A DNA stretch of 64,000 bases from Spirometra erinaceieuropaei (taxonomy: Eukaryota > Platyhelminthes > Cestoda > Diphyllobothriidea > Diphyllobothriidae): NCBI GenBank assembly GCA_902702965.1, contig CACRXP010000120.1, forward strand, positions 568,636-632,635, in the 5' to 3' direction. Below the pieces are notes generated by a model. The model was not told the origin of the DNA. It searched no databases and was given only the letters and a program-made list of their open reading frames with translations. The translations under genes were made by a program, and so were the position numbers. Below, piece by piece: positions 35,001-47,000 of the stretch. The stretch's first letter is position 1. Each line of letters begins with the position of its first letter.

Positions 35001-38000
35001 CTAAACGAGGCACGCGTCGGCCACATTGTCTGATCTCACTTTCTGTTGCCGTTGTTCTGCAGAATAGGATATTACAGAAGGGACTAAAAGATGAATTACT
35101 AGGCGTCTTGATGGCTTTCAATATGTTATTTCACCAAGCTGTGAAAACGGCGGTCTCGGTGGAATTCGAACGCACGATAGCATGGACAAGGTTTGATTGC
35201 AGCCAACGCCTTAACCACCTGAGCTATGGGTCCCCGACCGAGAGCCGGAAGTTTAATTGCATTTGAATCCGGTTGCCCGCCCAGCCTACCGCGAAGTAGG
35301 AAATCCACTAATTCTGATACAGTAAGCTGACTGCCCGAGCAGGACTTCCCAAACAATAAATCCAGAATCAACCAAATGACTGCGAGGCGTTTTTGACAGA
35401 TTTGAATATTTCCTTTGAACCTTTTGTGAAAAACTCGACTTCGTCTCTGGGATTTGAACTTACCACCTTCGAAATCACTAGAGTTCATCGTCATAGAATG
35501 GAGATATAAATAATCGACCATCTAATTATATACAAAGTTGATCTAATTTCATCGTTTGCTGACTTAGCGTCCACGCAGGCGGGCATGTGGACATCTTGTC
35601 AAACACTCACCCTCTGACGTTTGCTTACGAAGCACCAGCCAAATATAACCATCTTCCCAGTTTTTGTACCATCGTATTCTTAATTAATTTCTGAGTTTGA
35701 ACCATGGAATGGGTTTCTCAATCACTTCAGGTGTGCCTGATATGCGGATTCATCACAGAACCCGGATATCCAGAATCCGCTTCTCTTGTCACATAGCTTT
35801 CAGGACCATCCGATAACTTCTGAAACGGAAAGGGCTTAGCTACCTGGCTTGGTACTTTTGGAAAGTTCAGGCATCCGCACCGTAGACCAACGTAGCCAAC
35901 GCGGCGATTTTGTACGTTTTCAGCTTAATATCGAAGAAAATACCGTGGTAGCTCCACACTGAAGGCTGTAGCCTGCCAAAGGCCTGCCCAACTTTGAAGA
36001 TTCGGGCAGCGATCTAGGCGTCACTTGTGACCTATCTCGACGTTATGCCGACCTGGAAAGGATCTGTCCAAAGCAATCAGGCCGTGTCCACTGGCGTTCA
36101 CCATGCCTTCTGTTTACTTTGCAGTCGTTGCCGGTTGGTGCAAGATTACTGTTTCGTCCATTTCGATGGTCAGCCCAATGTTTCCGCATCCGAGAGGGGA
36201 ATTCCTCGTGTGTCTGATCCGTTGTGGGATTCGACTGCGCAGTCGTCAGTGAACGAACATTAGGGGATGTTGCGCCGATAGAGGCTTATGTGGGTGCTCA
36301 TTCCTCAATCTTATCATCAGTTGCCTGACAGGCTCGGACTGTTGTCTGGTGTATGGAAGATGGAAGGAAGAGTGAGGCCGAAAGTGAAGAATTTCACTTC
36401 AGGTCAAAGCAGCACATTCTTGACCAAGGTAAGTCTGACGCGCTCGAATCAGTACCGTGGCTTCTAATTTTGCCAACTCAGGGTGTAACTCGATCCTTGT
36501 CAGGACTGTCGGCGGACCGCAGTGGCTCCTTATTTTAACGTGCCCATTATGACAGCCTTGCCTGTGTGAGGTCGGGGTCGTCCCTGTGCAGAGACTGGCT
36601 CCGGGTTGTGTGTCACACGCATGAAGGGGCTGTTTATCTTTTTCAGCCACTCCGCCCACCGCCAGTCGCCTTGACTGTGTCTTGCCATCGCGGCAAAGTT
36701 GGTGATGGGGGGGGGGTGCGGTAGACGCTGCGCAAGTCACCACTCCACCCGCCTCGTGGGACACGCGACGGCCATCCTCACTTACAACGATCGAACTGTG
36801 GTATGCGCATTCTGCGGCTGTTAGAGTTCTCAGTAGGTTGTATATTTGATTTTGACTCCAGGGAATTCACATCGGCAAGTCTCAATTAACGTAGTAGGAA
36901 AACTGGAAGCTGAAGAGGATTGGGGTGAGCATACAACCCTGCTCCATCCCGTTCGTCGCGACGAAGGCTACCGATGCCGATTCATTGTCGAGAACTTGGC
37001 CCGCATCCAATTGTTTAGTTCCATATCATCGTTTACACCAACATTTCCGGACATCCAAACGTCTTAATTATTCCTTATTCACTGCATCAAAGGCCTTCGT
37101 CAGTTAAGAAAACGTATCAGAGAGAGACTAGTTCTAGTTTTTGTGGCACACTTCTTGGTGCTGGAGAGATTTGAGGACCATCTCATAGGTCGTAGGCTGT
37201 TTGTGGACTTCGCTTTGCGCCTCAGGCGGAAGCCTTTGTTTCTGACGCCAGATCAGGAAGTCTTCTAGGATGTATGCTGAGATTTTTCCAGCATTTATGA
37301 ATAGAGGGCTTCCTTGATGGTTATCACAGGCTCGGTTTCCCTTCCGTTTGCAAAGGTAAACAATGGTGGCGTCCTCAAAGTCTTGGGGGATTCCTCCCTG
37401 ACTCTTCACCTTTTGAGATGGATGATTCACTATTGTCAGCAGTTGAGAGTCACTGTACTTGTAGATCTCGGCAGGAATCATTTCCGCCCCCTGACGTACC
37501 TTAGTCGTCTTCCACGGGAGTTGGGGTAAGATGGGGGGAGAGGGAACGAAGTTGACCTGAACTTGCGGAAGCCGGCAGATCACCCCTTCGCGCACTGAGG
37601 TTGGGCAAGTAAGGGTATTCCAGAAGTGTTCAACTCAGCGTTCCAGGATGTACTTGCCTGCAACATAAGTATGGACTTTTGTTAACCCTTTCTGGCGAGA
37701 ATAATTAACCGATTCCCAATCCGGTTTCTGCATTTATCGAAAAACAATGGAAGAAGCCCACGCTACTTGACCAGTGTCTTCTAACTGTTTATCACAAGTG
37801 AATAGGAAGATTTTACTGGAAAGATATCAGGCTATCATACGTTATTTAACTTGGGATCATCTTCCCCCGCCAACCTGTACTGCAACTTAATTTTATTATT
37901 CTTCTCTACTGGAAGATATATTTAGAGACATAACGAGACTTTAAGTTTTCTGCCCAGTTGTGTCCGAACCAGTAATCACACCTATCATGCATTAGCTATG

Positions 38001-41000
38001 TAAGCGTTCACTTAACTGCAGATTATTGTTGTTGAGCCTGTGAATCAATTTGGCCACGTTTAATGGTGTTCTGTTGAAGAATCATTGGACAATTTCAGAC
38101 TTCCTTTATGCAACACTTTTTGGCCAATCAGAAACGTGTCCCAACCCATTTCTCTTTCCCCCTTTCTGCAGGAATGCAACAATACCAAGCTCGGTGACTG
38201 TCTCTGCGCCTCCTGTCTACCGACCCTGAGTGTTGACGGACGAGAGGGAGAAAAACGTCCACTACTAACGCGAGCGGCTGGTGCGCTGGCTCACCTTTTG
38301 CTCCGCTTTTGGCCTCTCCGCCTCTTTATCTGCCTGCTCGGCCTCGTCACTATGGTTACTGTTGCGGTTCTCATACCACTGCGTCTGAAGCTGGGCCTGG
38401 ACCTCCTCCGACTTGCACCTCAGGGCTCCATCGAGCGAGAGTTCATGGCGGCCTCAGGTCGAGCCCTGGGTATCTGCAACTTCGACCTCATCGCACGCGG
38501 GACGGATCTGCCATCTACGTCGGCGGCGGCTCCGATGCCAGCACACGTCCGTGCCCACACTGGCGACGTCACAATCACCACGTCCGCCGCCTCAGTCTCC
38601 GCCTCCTCTACTGGTCCCCTTTCAATGGGGTCCACTGCAGCCCTCTCGGGACCGGGCATCGATTTTGCGAATAGCCAAACCAGACTGCGGGAATTGTACG
38701 CGGCTATCAGTGATCTGCCGGGTGTTTCGTTGAACGGGCGGCGTGTCTGGCTGGACGCAATGGCTGACTGGTTAGAGACGGTGCAAGCAGCCTTTGATCG
38801 CGACCGCAATCTGGGACACATTTCGAGCACGGGCTTCTGGACGGCCAATGCAAGTACCCTGGGTGTACTGGGGTTGCGTTTGATCGTGCAGACTAACCAC
38901 GGTCTCCAGCTTGGTCGGGTAGGTTACCATGTCTGGGAAGGGACATCCTTCCGTTATAAATAACGCGCCTAATGACGGCCAGGGAGACTACCGATTAAAT
39001 AACCAGTTATAAATGACAGGGCAAAATAAGTTGAATTTTAGAGGGAGAAATCAAGTAGTAGATGTTTCATGTTGGGGGTACCGCGAATGCCTTATGACTA
39101 AACAGAGGGCCAACGTGGGAAACTTTAAGGATGTGCGGGTCGACCACGTGGTACCTCCGTCGCACGAATAATTATCGAATTTCTTGCTCTTGTAAACCCT
39201 TGCTGCGTAAAGGAGTCCCACACTAAGGTCTTTCTGGTCGTTCCACTCGCGCCGAGACCACCAGCAGACCAGCACATGATGCAAAACCACATGATACAGT
39301 TCCCTGCCAAGTTTTTTTTCCTTTGTTGAGTGGGGTGTCTGTGTTTCATCGAGGTGTACGAAATGCTTCGTGAAGTAGAATGCCAGTCAGTCATATGCCC
39401 TTGTATATTCCTCCGTGGTCTCAACTGGCCTCCATCTATAACCTATGGCTCTATGATGATGCAACAGGCCTCAGTGTCATTTGCGGAAAACCGCTTTGGC
39501 AGGAAGACTCACTCTGAGAGCGTGGCGTTTTATGCCCCTGCTACCCTATGGACTATTTAACTTGTGTACGCATGTACTTGTTTGGCATGGGGTTGGGACA
39601 AAAACATCAGTAATATGTTACTGCACATGCAGATCAGGGAGCCGTTGCCACTGGGACTTGACGAGGCGGAAGTAATGTTATTCCCCGACTCCTCCACATT
39701 CACCCACTTTTCCTACAATCATTTTTTACATAAACCTTTCGATTCTTGCGTGCTTTGTTAATTTGTCGATAAGATGTGGTTTGGTAGCCCCACCTGATGG
39801 ACACAATACTGTTGGAGCTAGGGTTAGGGGTTATGGTTTAGGATAAGGGGTTAGCGCGACTATTTCTCAACCATTCAAAGTACAACCGCGCATCCCCAAT
39901 AGCTTTTCTTTTGCATACAACTACTTGACGTCATCGCCTGTGCGTTCTCCGGCCCCACCTGTAAAAACCCCTATTACCACCGTTCCCGAATTAGAGGTGA
40001 CTGGGGTTCGTTTACTTCAGATGGAACTTCATAACCACATTCGACCGATTTATCTTCTGGTCACAGTGAATGGAACCCTTTTTACTGCAAATCTCGAATC
40101 ATACTTTCAAAATAAAACATATTTCTCTCTCTCTCTCCCAGATTGTCACGGCACGTCTCGTGACAAATCGGACCATTGATCCCACTGGCTTTAACATCTT
40201 TCTACGGGTGTGGAGGAACCACGACATCCTCAACTATACGAGCCCACCCTGTGTCATCTTTCCGGACCCCGGTTTTGGTCCTGATATACACACCCTCATG
40301 CCTACCGAGGTCGGCGGTGGTCCTCACGATCTCACCCCTATACGACCAGCAGTGCCCACAGAGTACGTCCAGACGGGCTTTTTCGCCTCCGGCTACGCAA
40401 CTGTGGAGTCACAGATTGAACTGGTGAAGGTTAGTCAGCTACCTTGCCGTAACTTTCGCCCCTCCCCCTCCGCCCTTATAAGGAGGTTGGTGAGCTTGTA
40501 TGTACTTATGCCCGATCAAGAGTCCTTTGACCATGGAACCGGTTGGCAAGGTCCCTAGTTCGTTCTACTGCACATTTCGAGATTTCGATCTTGAATGCCA
40601 TCATTTCGTAAGTGGTACTGGTACCGTTATTTTTCATCTACCGAAACTTGCAAAATTTATGTTGGCAGGGCAGTGTTCGCCTTTGAGGGGGGGAGGGATT
40701 TTTGGAAGTCTAGGGGTTAAATCTTCGTAGCCGACAAGGGCTTGGTCATTCTGCCGGCCGGTATGACAGTAGGGCAGGCGCCTTTCCCATTATCACCCGA
40801 CCTCCGCGTGTTCTGCCCTACAGTTAGGTTCGGGCAGCAACGCCAGATCCTTATGGACGGAACGCAAATCTCACAGCCTTCCGGTCTAGGCCAGAGATCT
40901 GGATTGTCATCCACTGCAGGTGACTCGAAATGACTGTCACTTCACAGCAGTGACAGTTGGAAGTAAAAAAGTAACTCGATTTGTTTTAACCACTGTCGAC

Positions 41001-44000
41001 AGTCTGCGAACAGCTCTTGTAGGTATATACGGAGGATACACAATTTTCGAGTGAAAATTTAATCAGCGGCCTGTAGAACGCGAGTCCAATGGGACTTGCA
41101 CACAATAGACCACAACTTGCGTCGTGAATAGATGCACAGCTTCCTTTCAGGGTCGCGTAACTCGGGTTGTTAGACCGTTGGTTGTATTCAAGCCTGGCAG
41201 TTGTTGTCGTGGGTTCCAGTACCACCGAGGTCACCGAGTTTTTTTTACAATTGGGCCAGTTTAATTATATTTGAACTTCGCCCGGATCAATTATCCAGCT
41301 CACGCCAATCCTCTCCGTGGCCAGAGCTTAAATTGCGCCTCTTAATATGCGTGCCTAATGCACTTACTTAAAATGCTTTTTGAATCTATTCTTGCAATAA
41401 CGGTGCATGTGCGACACGGAGACTTTAGGTAGTGCGCGAGCAGGCGTGTATTTTCACACGTGTCCTTCCATACCCTATAAACGATTTTTGCTCACAAGGT
41501 TTTCCTCGCGAATGTGAAATTCTCCGCCGCTGGGTTGGTTCTGAAACGACCTTGAGGCCTTTCATCCGGTATTTGGCGCATGAGTATGTATGCACTTTTG
41601 CTTATCTACGTCGCATATCTCCTCTTCCAGATCCCCCACTGACACCGGTATCGGCGATTGAGTAACATATGGCTGTAGACTTCCAGTTGTCGCTTGTCCC
41701 GGGAGGGGAAAAGTCCAAATTTCTTAACGGCGGAGGTTGCCGCCTCCCCTTCACTGGAAGGGGGATCGTTCTACATGACCAAATTCATTACTGATACCCA
41801 TGTCCACGACAGCATTGAATTGAAGCCCAAACTTGAGTTTGGGCGAAACGGAGGAAATAAGCCTGTCCAGAAGTTCCTGCATAAATAAAAGGGTTAATTC
41901 GCCCCTGATGCCACCCTAACCAGTTGCCCTGGCGCCTGAAACAGCTAGTCACCCCTTTATTGTTGCCTGGGTCATCTTTTCATTTATTAGGTCACTGATG
42001 AATGCCTAGCGATGAATAAGAATGTTTTTGGTATTCGAACGATAGCAAGTGCCCCACAAGACACTTAAGTAGTATGTTGTTCACGAGTCAATAGCCCAAG
42101 GCGAACTCGTAATGAAAGAGAGCAGGGCCAATCCCTGTCTAGCCAGCTGTCTTCCCGGTCTACGGGTGCTGGATTGTGAATCGGACCTAATTGAAAGTTA
42201 TCCGAGGAATAAGTTGACTCCCGAGTGCACAACTAAACACTCACCGAACATCTAACGGTAGTATCATAATTTATGTCTGGCCACCAACCCGGCAAGTCAG
42301 AAACAAAGGCTGCACTATGACATGACAAAGGATGACAGGCGTAAGCTAAATGTTCACTTCCAACCTTCGCTTCAAGAGCTGTGACGCCTTTAAAATGTCA
42401 AGTGGGACCGGATCGTATGTTTTTGATTTTATCTGACAATCTACGACATACCGAGCGCGAGTCCCGTTTTAATGCAGGTGGGAACCGACGCAGGTTTCTC
42501 GGATATCAAATATCTGAGCTGATGCCCTTGTGCAAAATAGGAGGAGTGGAGTTGCTTGCTGGAACGTGCTCATACAGGAGGACACAGACGCATAACCGTT
42601 GACCATGCGCATCCCGTTCGAATGTGATAGCTCGTCACTTGCAAGAAACCAGGAGTACGACTTTCCCGATGATGTAGTGCCATGTTCAGCAAGGATCGGG
42701 TGCCCGTAAGAGAGATTTGCACAGTATTTACCTCATTTACCGTCACTCCCAAATCCACTTCATTCCAAGACAATTCAGAAGGCTACAGAATGATGTGGGC
42801 GCAATGATTGAAAAGACCGAAGCCACAAGAACTTGTTCCCTCTCACATCCGACCTAACCATTAAAGAGGACTTGGGTCTGTTTGAAGGCAGTTGCCGTAA
42901 GGGTCATAGTAAGGGAGAGCTATAGTGACCTAAGCACCAGTCCGAAAGAGGGCCACCATATGTCGTCAGTCGGTAAACTCCCAAACATCGACTGTTAGCG
43001 CGTCACAAGTGTTTCAAAGTTCGTTCGGAAACCAAATAAGGAAATCAGGAGTCTGATCCGAATCAAAGACACCTCGTTCTCTCTTCTCTTCCCAGGTGAG
43101 TGCTGTACGTCCGCGCCAAGCCTACCAGTGATCAGGTACGGTTACTTGACGTCACCTGTGGCATTATTGTTACCTGACTGTCAGAAGCCCAACGACCTGT
43201 GTCCGTCACAGTACCCAGAGTCTAACTTCGTTTACTAAGGTTCAACACTAGAAGATACCCAAGTCCTTCATGCCTCGCATCGCCCACGCAGGGCTAGAAG
43301 GCGCAATTGGTCATAGGGTCGTAGTTTTGGTCAGTATCTGCTACTCAACGCGCATAACGGTAGGAAGGTGACCTCGACGACCATCTTAGCGAAGCTGCCC
43401 ATTTCGTTGCTTCTAGAGACTAAGCTCCCAGGTTGTAGTAGAAGAGCACGCATTCGGAAGGGGGGCGACACAGTGGCTGCCTATGCCAATGGCGACGACA
43501 ACGACCGGTTTCTAGCTTTTGCAGAAGATACTACACCGGTTGTGTTCTAATTGCGTTTGAACATTTGGACAAACACCTACTGACCTGCCACCCGGACTTC
43601 TGATTGACCACCTCAGGACTTGTTGACAGTGATGCAAAATAACGACCAGTGCGAATCTCCGAGACTGGACGCAAGCAGATCTCTCAAATGACCCGGTTAT
43701 GAGAACGCGGATGCGCCTATGTTTCAGAGTGAACTCAAAAGCCCCTCCATCTTAAAGACTCGAATTTCACAAGCTTCGATGCCACAAACCAGTGGGCCGT
43801 ATTCTCTAGGATACGGGTTACCGTCTTGCCTTGCTTATGATAAATGGGACATTTTTAGGAAAGACATCACTAAGCTCTCACCCCTTACCTAGGCTACAGA
43901 GAAAACGGAACCCGGGCATTGGATGACGGCCGACGCCTTCTAACTAAGGAATGGTACGCGATGGTGCCCGAAGTGCTGGTGTTACAGACAGGTCCGATTT

Positions 44001-47000
44001 ATAAGCCCAGTGGACGTAATGTCATTGGACTGCAATCAGTTATCATGCACAGAGAAAATAATTCAGTACGGAGGTGAGCTGGTGTTAACGAGCTTGGATA
44101 CATGTGTTGTTGGTGAGACCGAAATTTCCGGTTAAATTAGTTCATATTGAATTCACACACTTTGGGCAGATCATACGAGACCTCAGCGTCTGTGTCTTCG
44201 GCATGCTACCTGGCCTCCTTTAGGTAAGGCCCATTATCCTCGCACGTGTGGTTGTAGAATTTGGTGTTCCCGTTTTCTCTACCAGCTGGCTATCAGCAGT
44301 GTTGGGCTGTTCTTCATCTTGGTCTAGTAGGGGACTTTTGTCCTTAGCATCTTGATTGTGTGCGAACGAGCGACGTGGATTCGCAACCAACTGACGTTTT
44401 ATTTTGACCAGTCAGTAAACAGCAGGTGAACGCTAAACGCCGAAGCAACTGCTCTCATCTCTCTCCGGTCCCAGTTGTCGTGCATCTACCCATGCTTTGG
44501 CCGCCCTGGACCGCTGGACGGCTCTTGACCGTCATTGGCGTCTTCTGGGCTTACTTGCTTAGCCCCGTGAGCCGTCAGAGCAGGTACAGGCGATCACCCG
44601 TTTTGACTTTTGACCAACGGACAGTCTCCTAGCCATCCTCTCAGCCTTTACCTCATGAATCCGGACTTGGGACCATCACTACCCAATTTTTAGCGAAATT
44701 GCTGCTCAAACAATCAAAGTTCATTTAGGCAGCATCTCCGAATGATCTGATTCTCTTGTAATTTTGGTCTGAATAATCGGTCGATTTATGTAACCGCATT
44801 CCATTGTACATAACTTATGGGCAACTCACTCGGGAACTCCGAAGTGTGTCCCCATGATCCGGAGCGTTTTCATCCACTGTGCCTTTGGAAGCCTAATTTC
44901 GCCCGCCTTTTTGGTCTTCACATATTAAAAAGCACAAAGGTCCGATTTTTGCTCTACGCCTAACCTTCATCAATCGGCTTTCGCAAACCCAAGAGGTTCG
45001 CACGGGTGCTCGCGTGTTTTTCAGCTGCTGTACTTTCGACAGCCGTGGCTTTTTTTCGCACGTGCGACTATACACCCTCGTCCTTCTTCTCACCATCATC
45101 AGCGTTAGCAGCAGCAACCCTAACAGGTATTTTCAACTTCAACAGGCACTTTTTGCCTGTGTGCGTGCCTGTTGGAGGGGTCAACAAAATTAATTAGCCC
45201 ACCCAGTCCTCTTATTTCGACCGCCGCCTCTTCCTTGTCCAGGCCTTGCTGTCAGTGTGTGTGGGGTGGGAAACATATACTGGTAGAGAGAGGCACGACG
45301 TCCATGTGTTTCCGAGTGGGGGTGAAAAGGCTAGCGCGAGGAGGTGGTGGTGGTAGACCACCCAGGTTGTTTCGAGGACCAGCCATTGGCACACACACAC
45401 ACGCACGCACGTGCGCGCGTACGTCCTCTTGGCTAGCCGCCGTGGCTCCCCGCGTTCACACACGCACCGCGTCATCTCGCCAGCAGAAACATCCGCGCGC
45501 GCGTGCGTGCGTGCGCACAACACACCCTTCCTCTCAGTGTGTCGAGTGTTGTTTTGACAACGCTTTTTGATCTCACTGGTGGGACTGCTACCATCTCGGC
45601 TCGCCACTGCTGCTAAATGCCTCTGACTCGTCTACTCTCTTTGTCACCCAAATTCGGCATCTGTAGCTCAGTGTGTGAGCACCTTGAAGGGCCGGAGGAT
45701 GGCCCGTAACTACTTTTCGGAGCTTCACTGTGTCCCTTTTTCCAATTCAGAGCTCTAAAAAATAAGGTATGCTAGCTAGGGGCAGCTAATAAGGCCCAGA
45801 CAGACTGAAATGTTTAGTTAGGTTTTACTTGTACCAACCAAACCTAGGTGACTGTGTGACCTTGAATATTCCCCACCGCATTCAACAGAGCATGAGCCCG
45901 CGGCCCAATTAGTAGGACAGTAGGCCAATGACGAACTGGGCTTGGGTGTACACTTCAAACCCGCCCTGCCTGAGCTTATGGTTATGACTGACTGGCGACA
46001 GCAAATAAGACCGAAATGGCCGGTTCAGTCTATTTGGTCTCTGTCAGTACTACTTGACGTTCAGTAATTGCTCTCTGTAGCGAGACTGCTTGTGACAACT
46101 CTGTATGCGAGCCGGAAGGCAAATCAGAATGCCCCCACGCGGTCCAGCAACTAGGCAGGCTCAATGAACAACACTCATTCAACTTTTCTCCATAATTCCA
46201 ACTCGTACTCCCCCCACGCCCTTGAACTCCTCCCTCCACAGATTTTTCAAGGGGCGATAAATGCAGCCGTACCAACAGGCATACTTGGCGTAATCCATAT
46301 TTTTAGCAATTTATTGGCATACTGTGGGAGATATGTAAAGTCGTGCCATTGTCCAGTTCCGACCAATTTCATTGGCTCCTATCACCGACCTCCCTCAGTG
46401 CTTTGTGTTGTCGGGACTCTGTCGACTTTTACGCGCAGATTTCAAAGCCACTTCTGTTTTGGACTAATTTCTGCCTACAGAAGATCCGTCAGCTGACAGA
46501 GCGTGCAACGGCCCAGGGTGTGCCCGTTTTCCCCACAGGCGCCCTCTTCACCATCGCGGACCAGCATCTGCGTCTGTGGAGACATCTGAGCGTTGCGGCC
46601 GGCGCGCTTGCCGGTTTCGTCCTCGTTTTGGGACTCATCCTCCTGCCCAACCCCGTAGCGGCCTTGCTCGCGGTCCTGATAGGCGGTGGGGGTGCGGTAT
46701 GCGCCTGTTTCGCCGGCCTCTTCTGTCTTCGGCTCGACCTCAATCCCATCTCTGCCTGCCTCCTCCTCATTTCCTTCGGTATTGGCTCAAAACTGGCCGC
46801 AGGGGTCATTACCAGCTGGTACGGGCCCCAGCACAACATCCACCGCCTGGTTAGGCCAAGCGACGGCAGTTTCGGGGACCGAGGTCACCCCGGTCGTGAC
46901 GTCTACACCGTGCTGCCGCCGCCCAAAGAGACATTTACACTGTCCCCAACATCATCACTGGAAGGCCAGGTGGAACGGCGGTCCTCTGCAACCGGCCGTC

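Larger units (their letters stand above)
31382..38171 (+). other. Patched intron g
   Basis: Holds LINE RT fragments (33.2-33.8 kb plus; 35.7-37.6 kb minus), two family-A copies, a tRNA-like element and a MITE-like fragment near 35.2-35.4 kb, and triplet-rich DNA near 32.65 kb. The 37.6-38.17 kb part is plain. Confidence 0.75.
40430..46480 (+). other. Patched intron i
   Basis: About 6 kb. Contains a tRNA-like element (41.15 kb), GT/AC-rich microsatellites (45.2-45.55 kb) and a plus-strand SINE (45.88-46.06 kb). The 41.3-45.1 kb part holds nothing that I recognise. Confidence 0.75.

Noticed and set aside
43981..44030. 'ttataagccc' similar to the hammerhead stem II
   Set aside because: No CUGANGA upstream and no GAAA downstream.
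45385..45525. CRISPR-like or structured tandem array
   Set aside because: Simple dinucleotide microsatellites; no spacer-repeat architecture, and the genome is eukaryotic.
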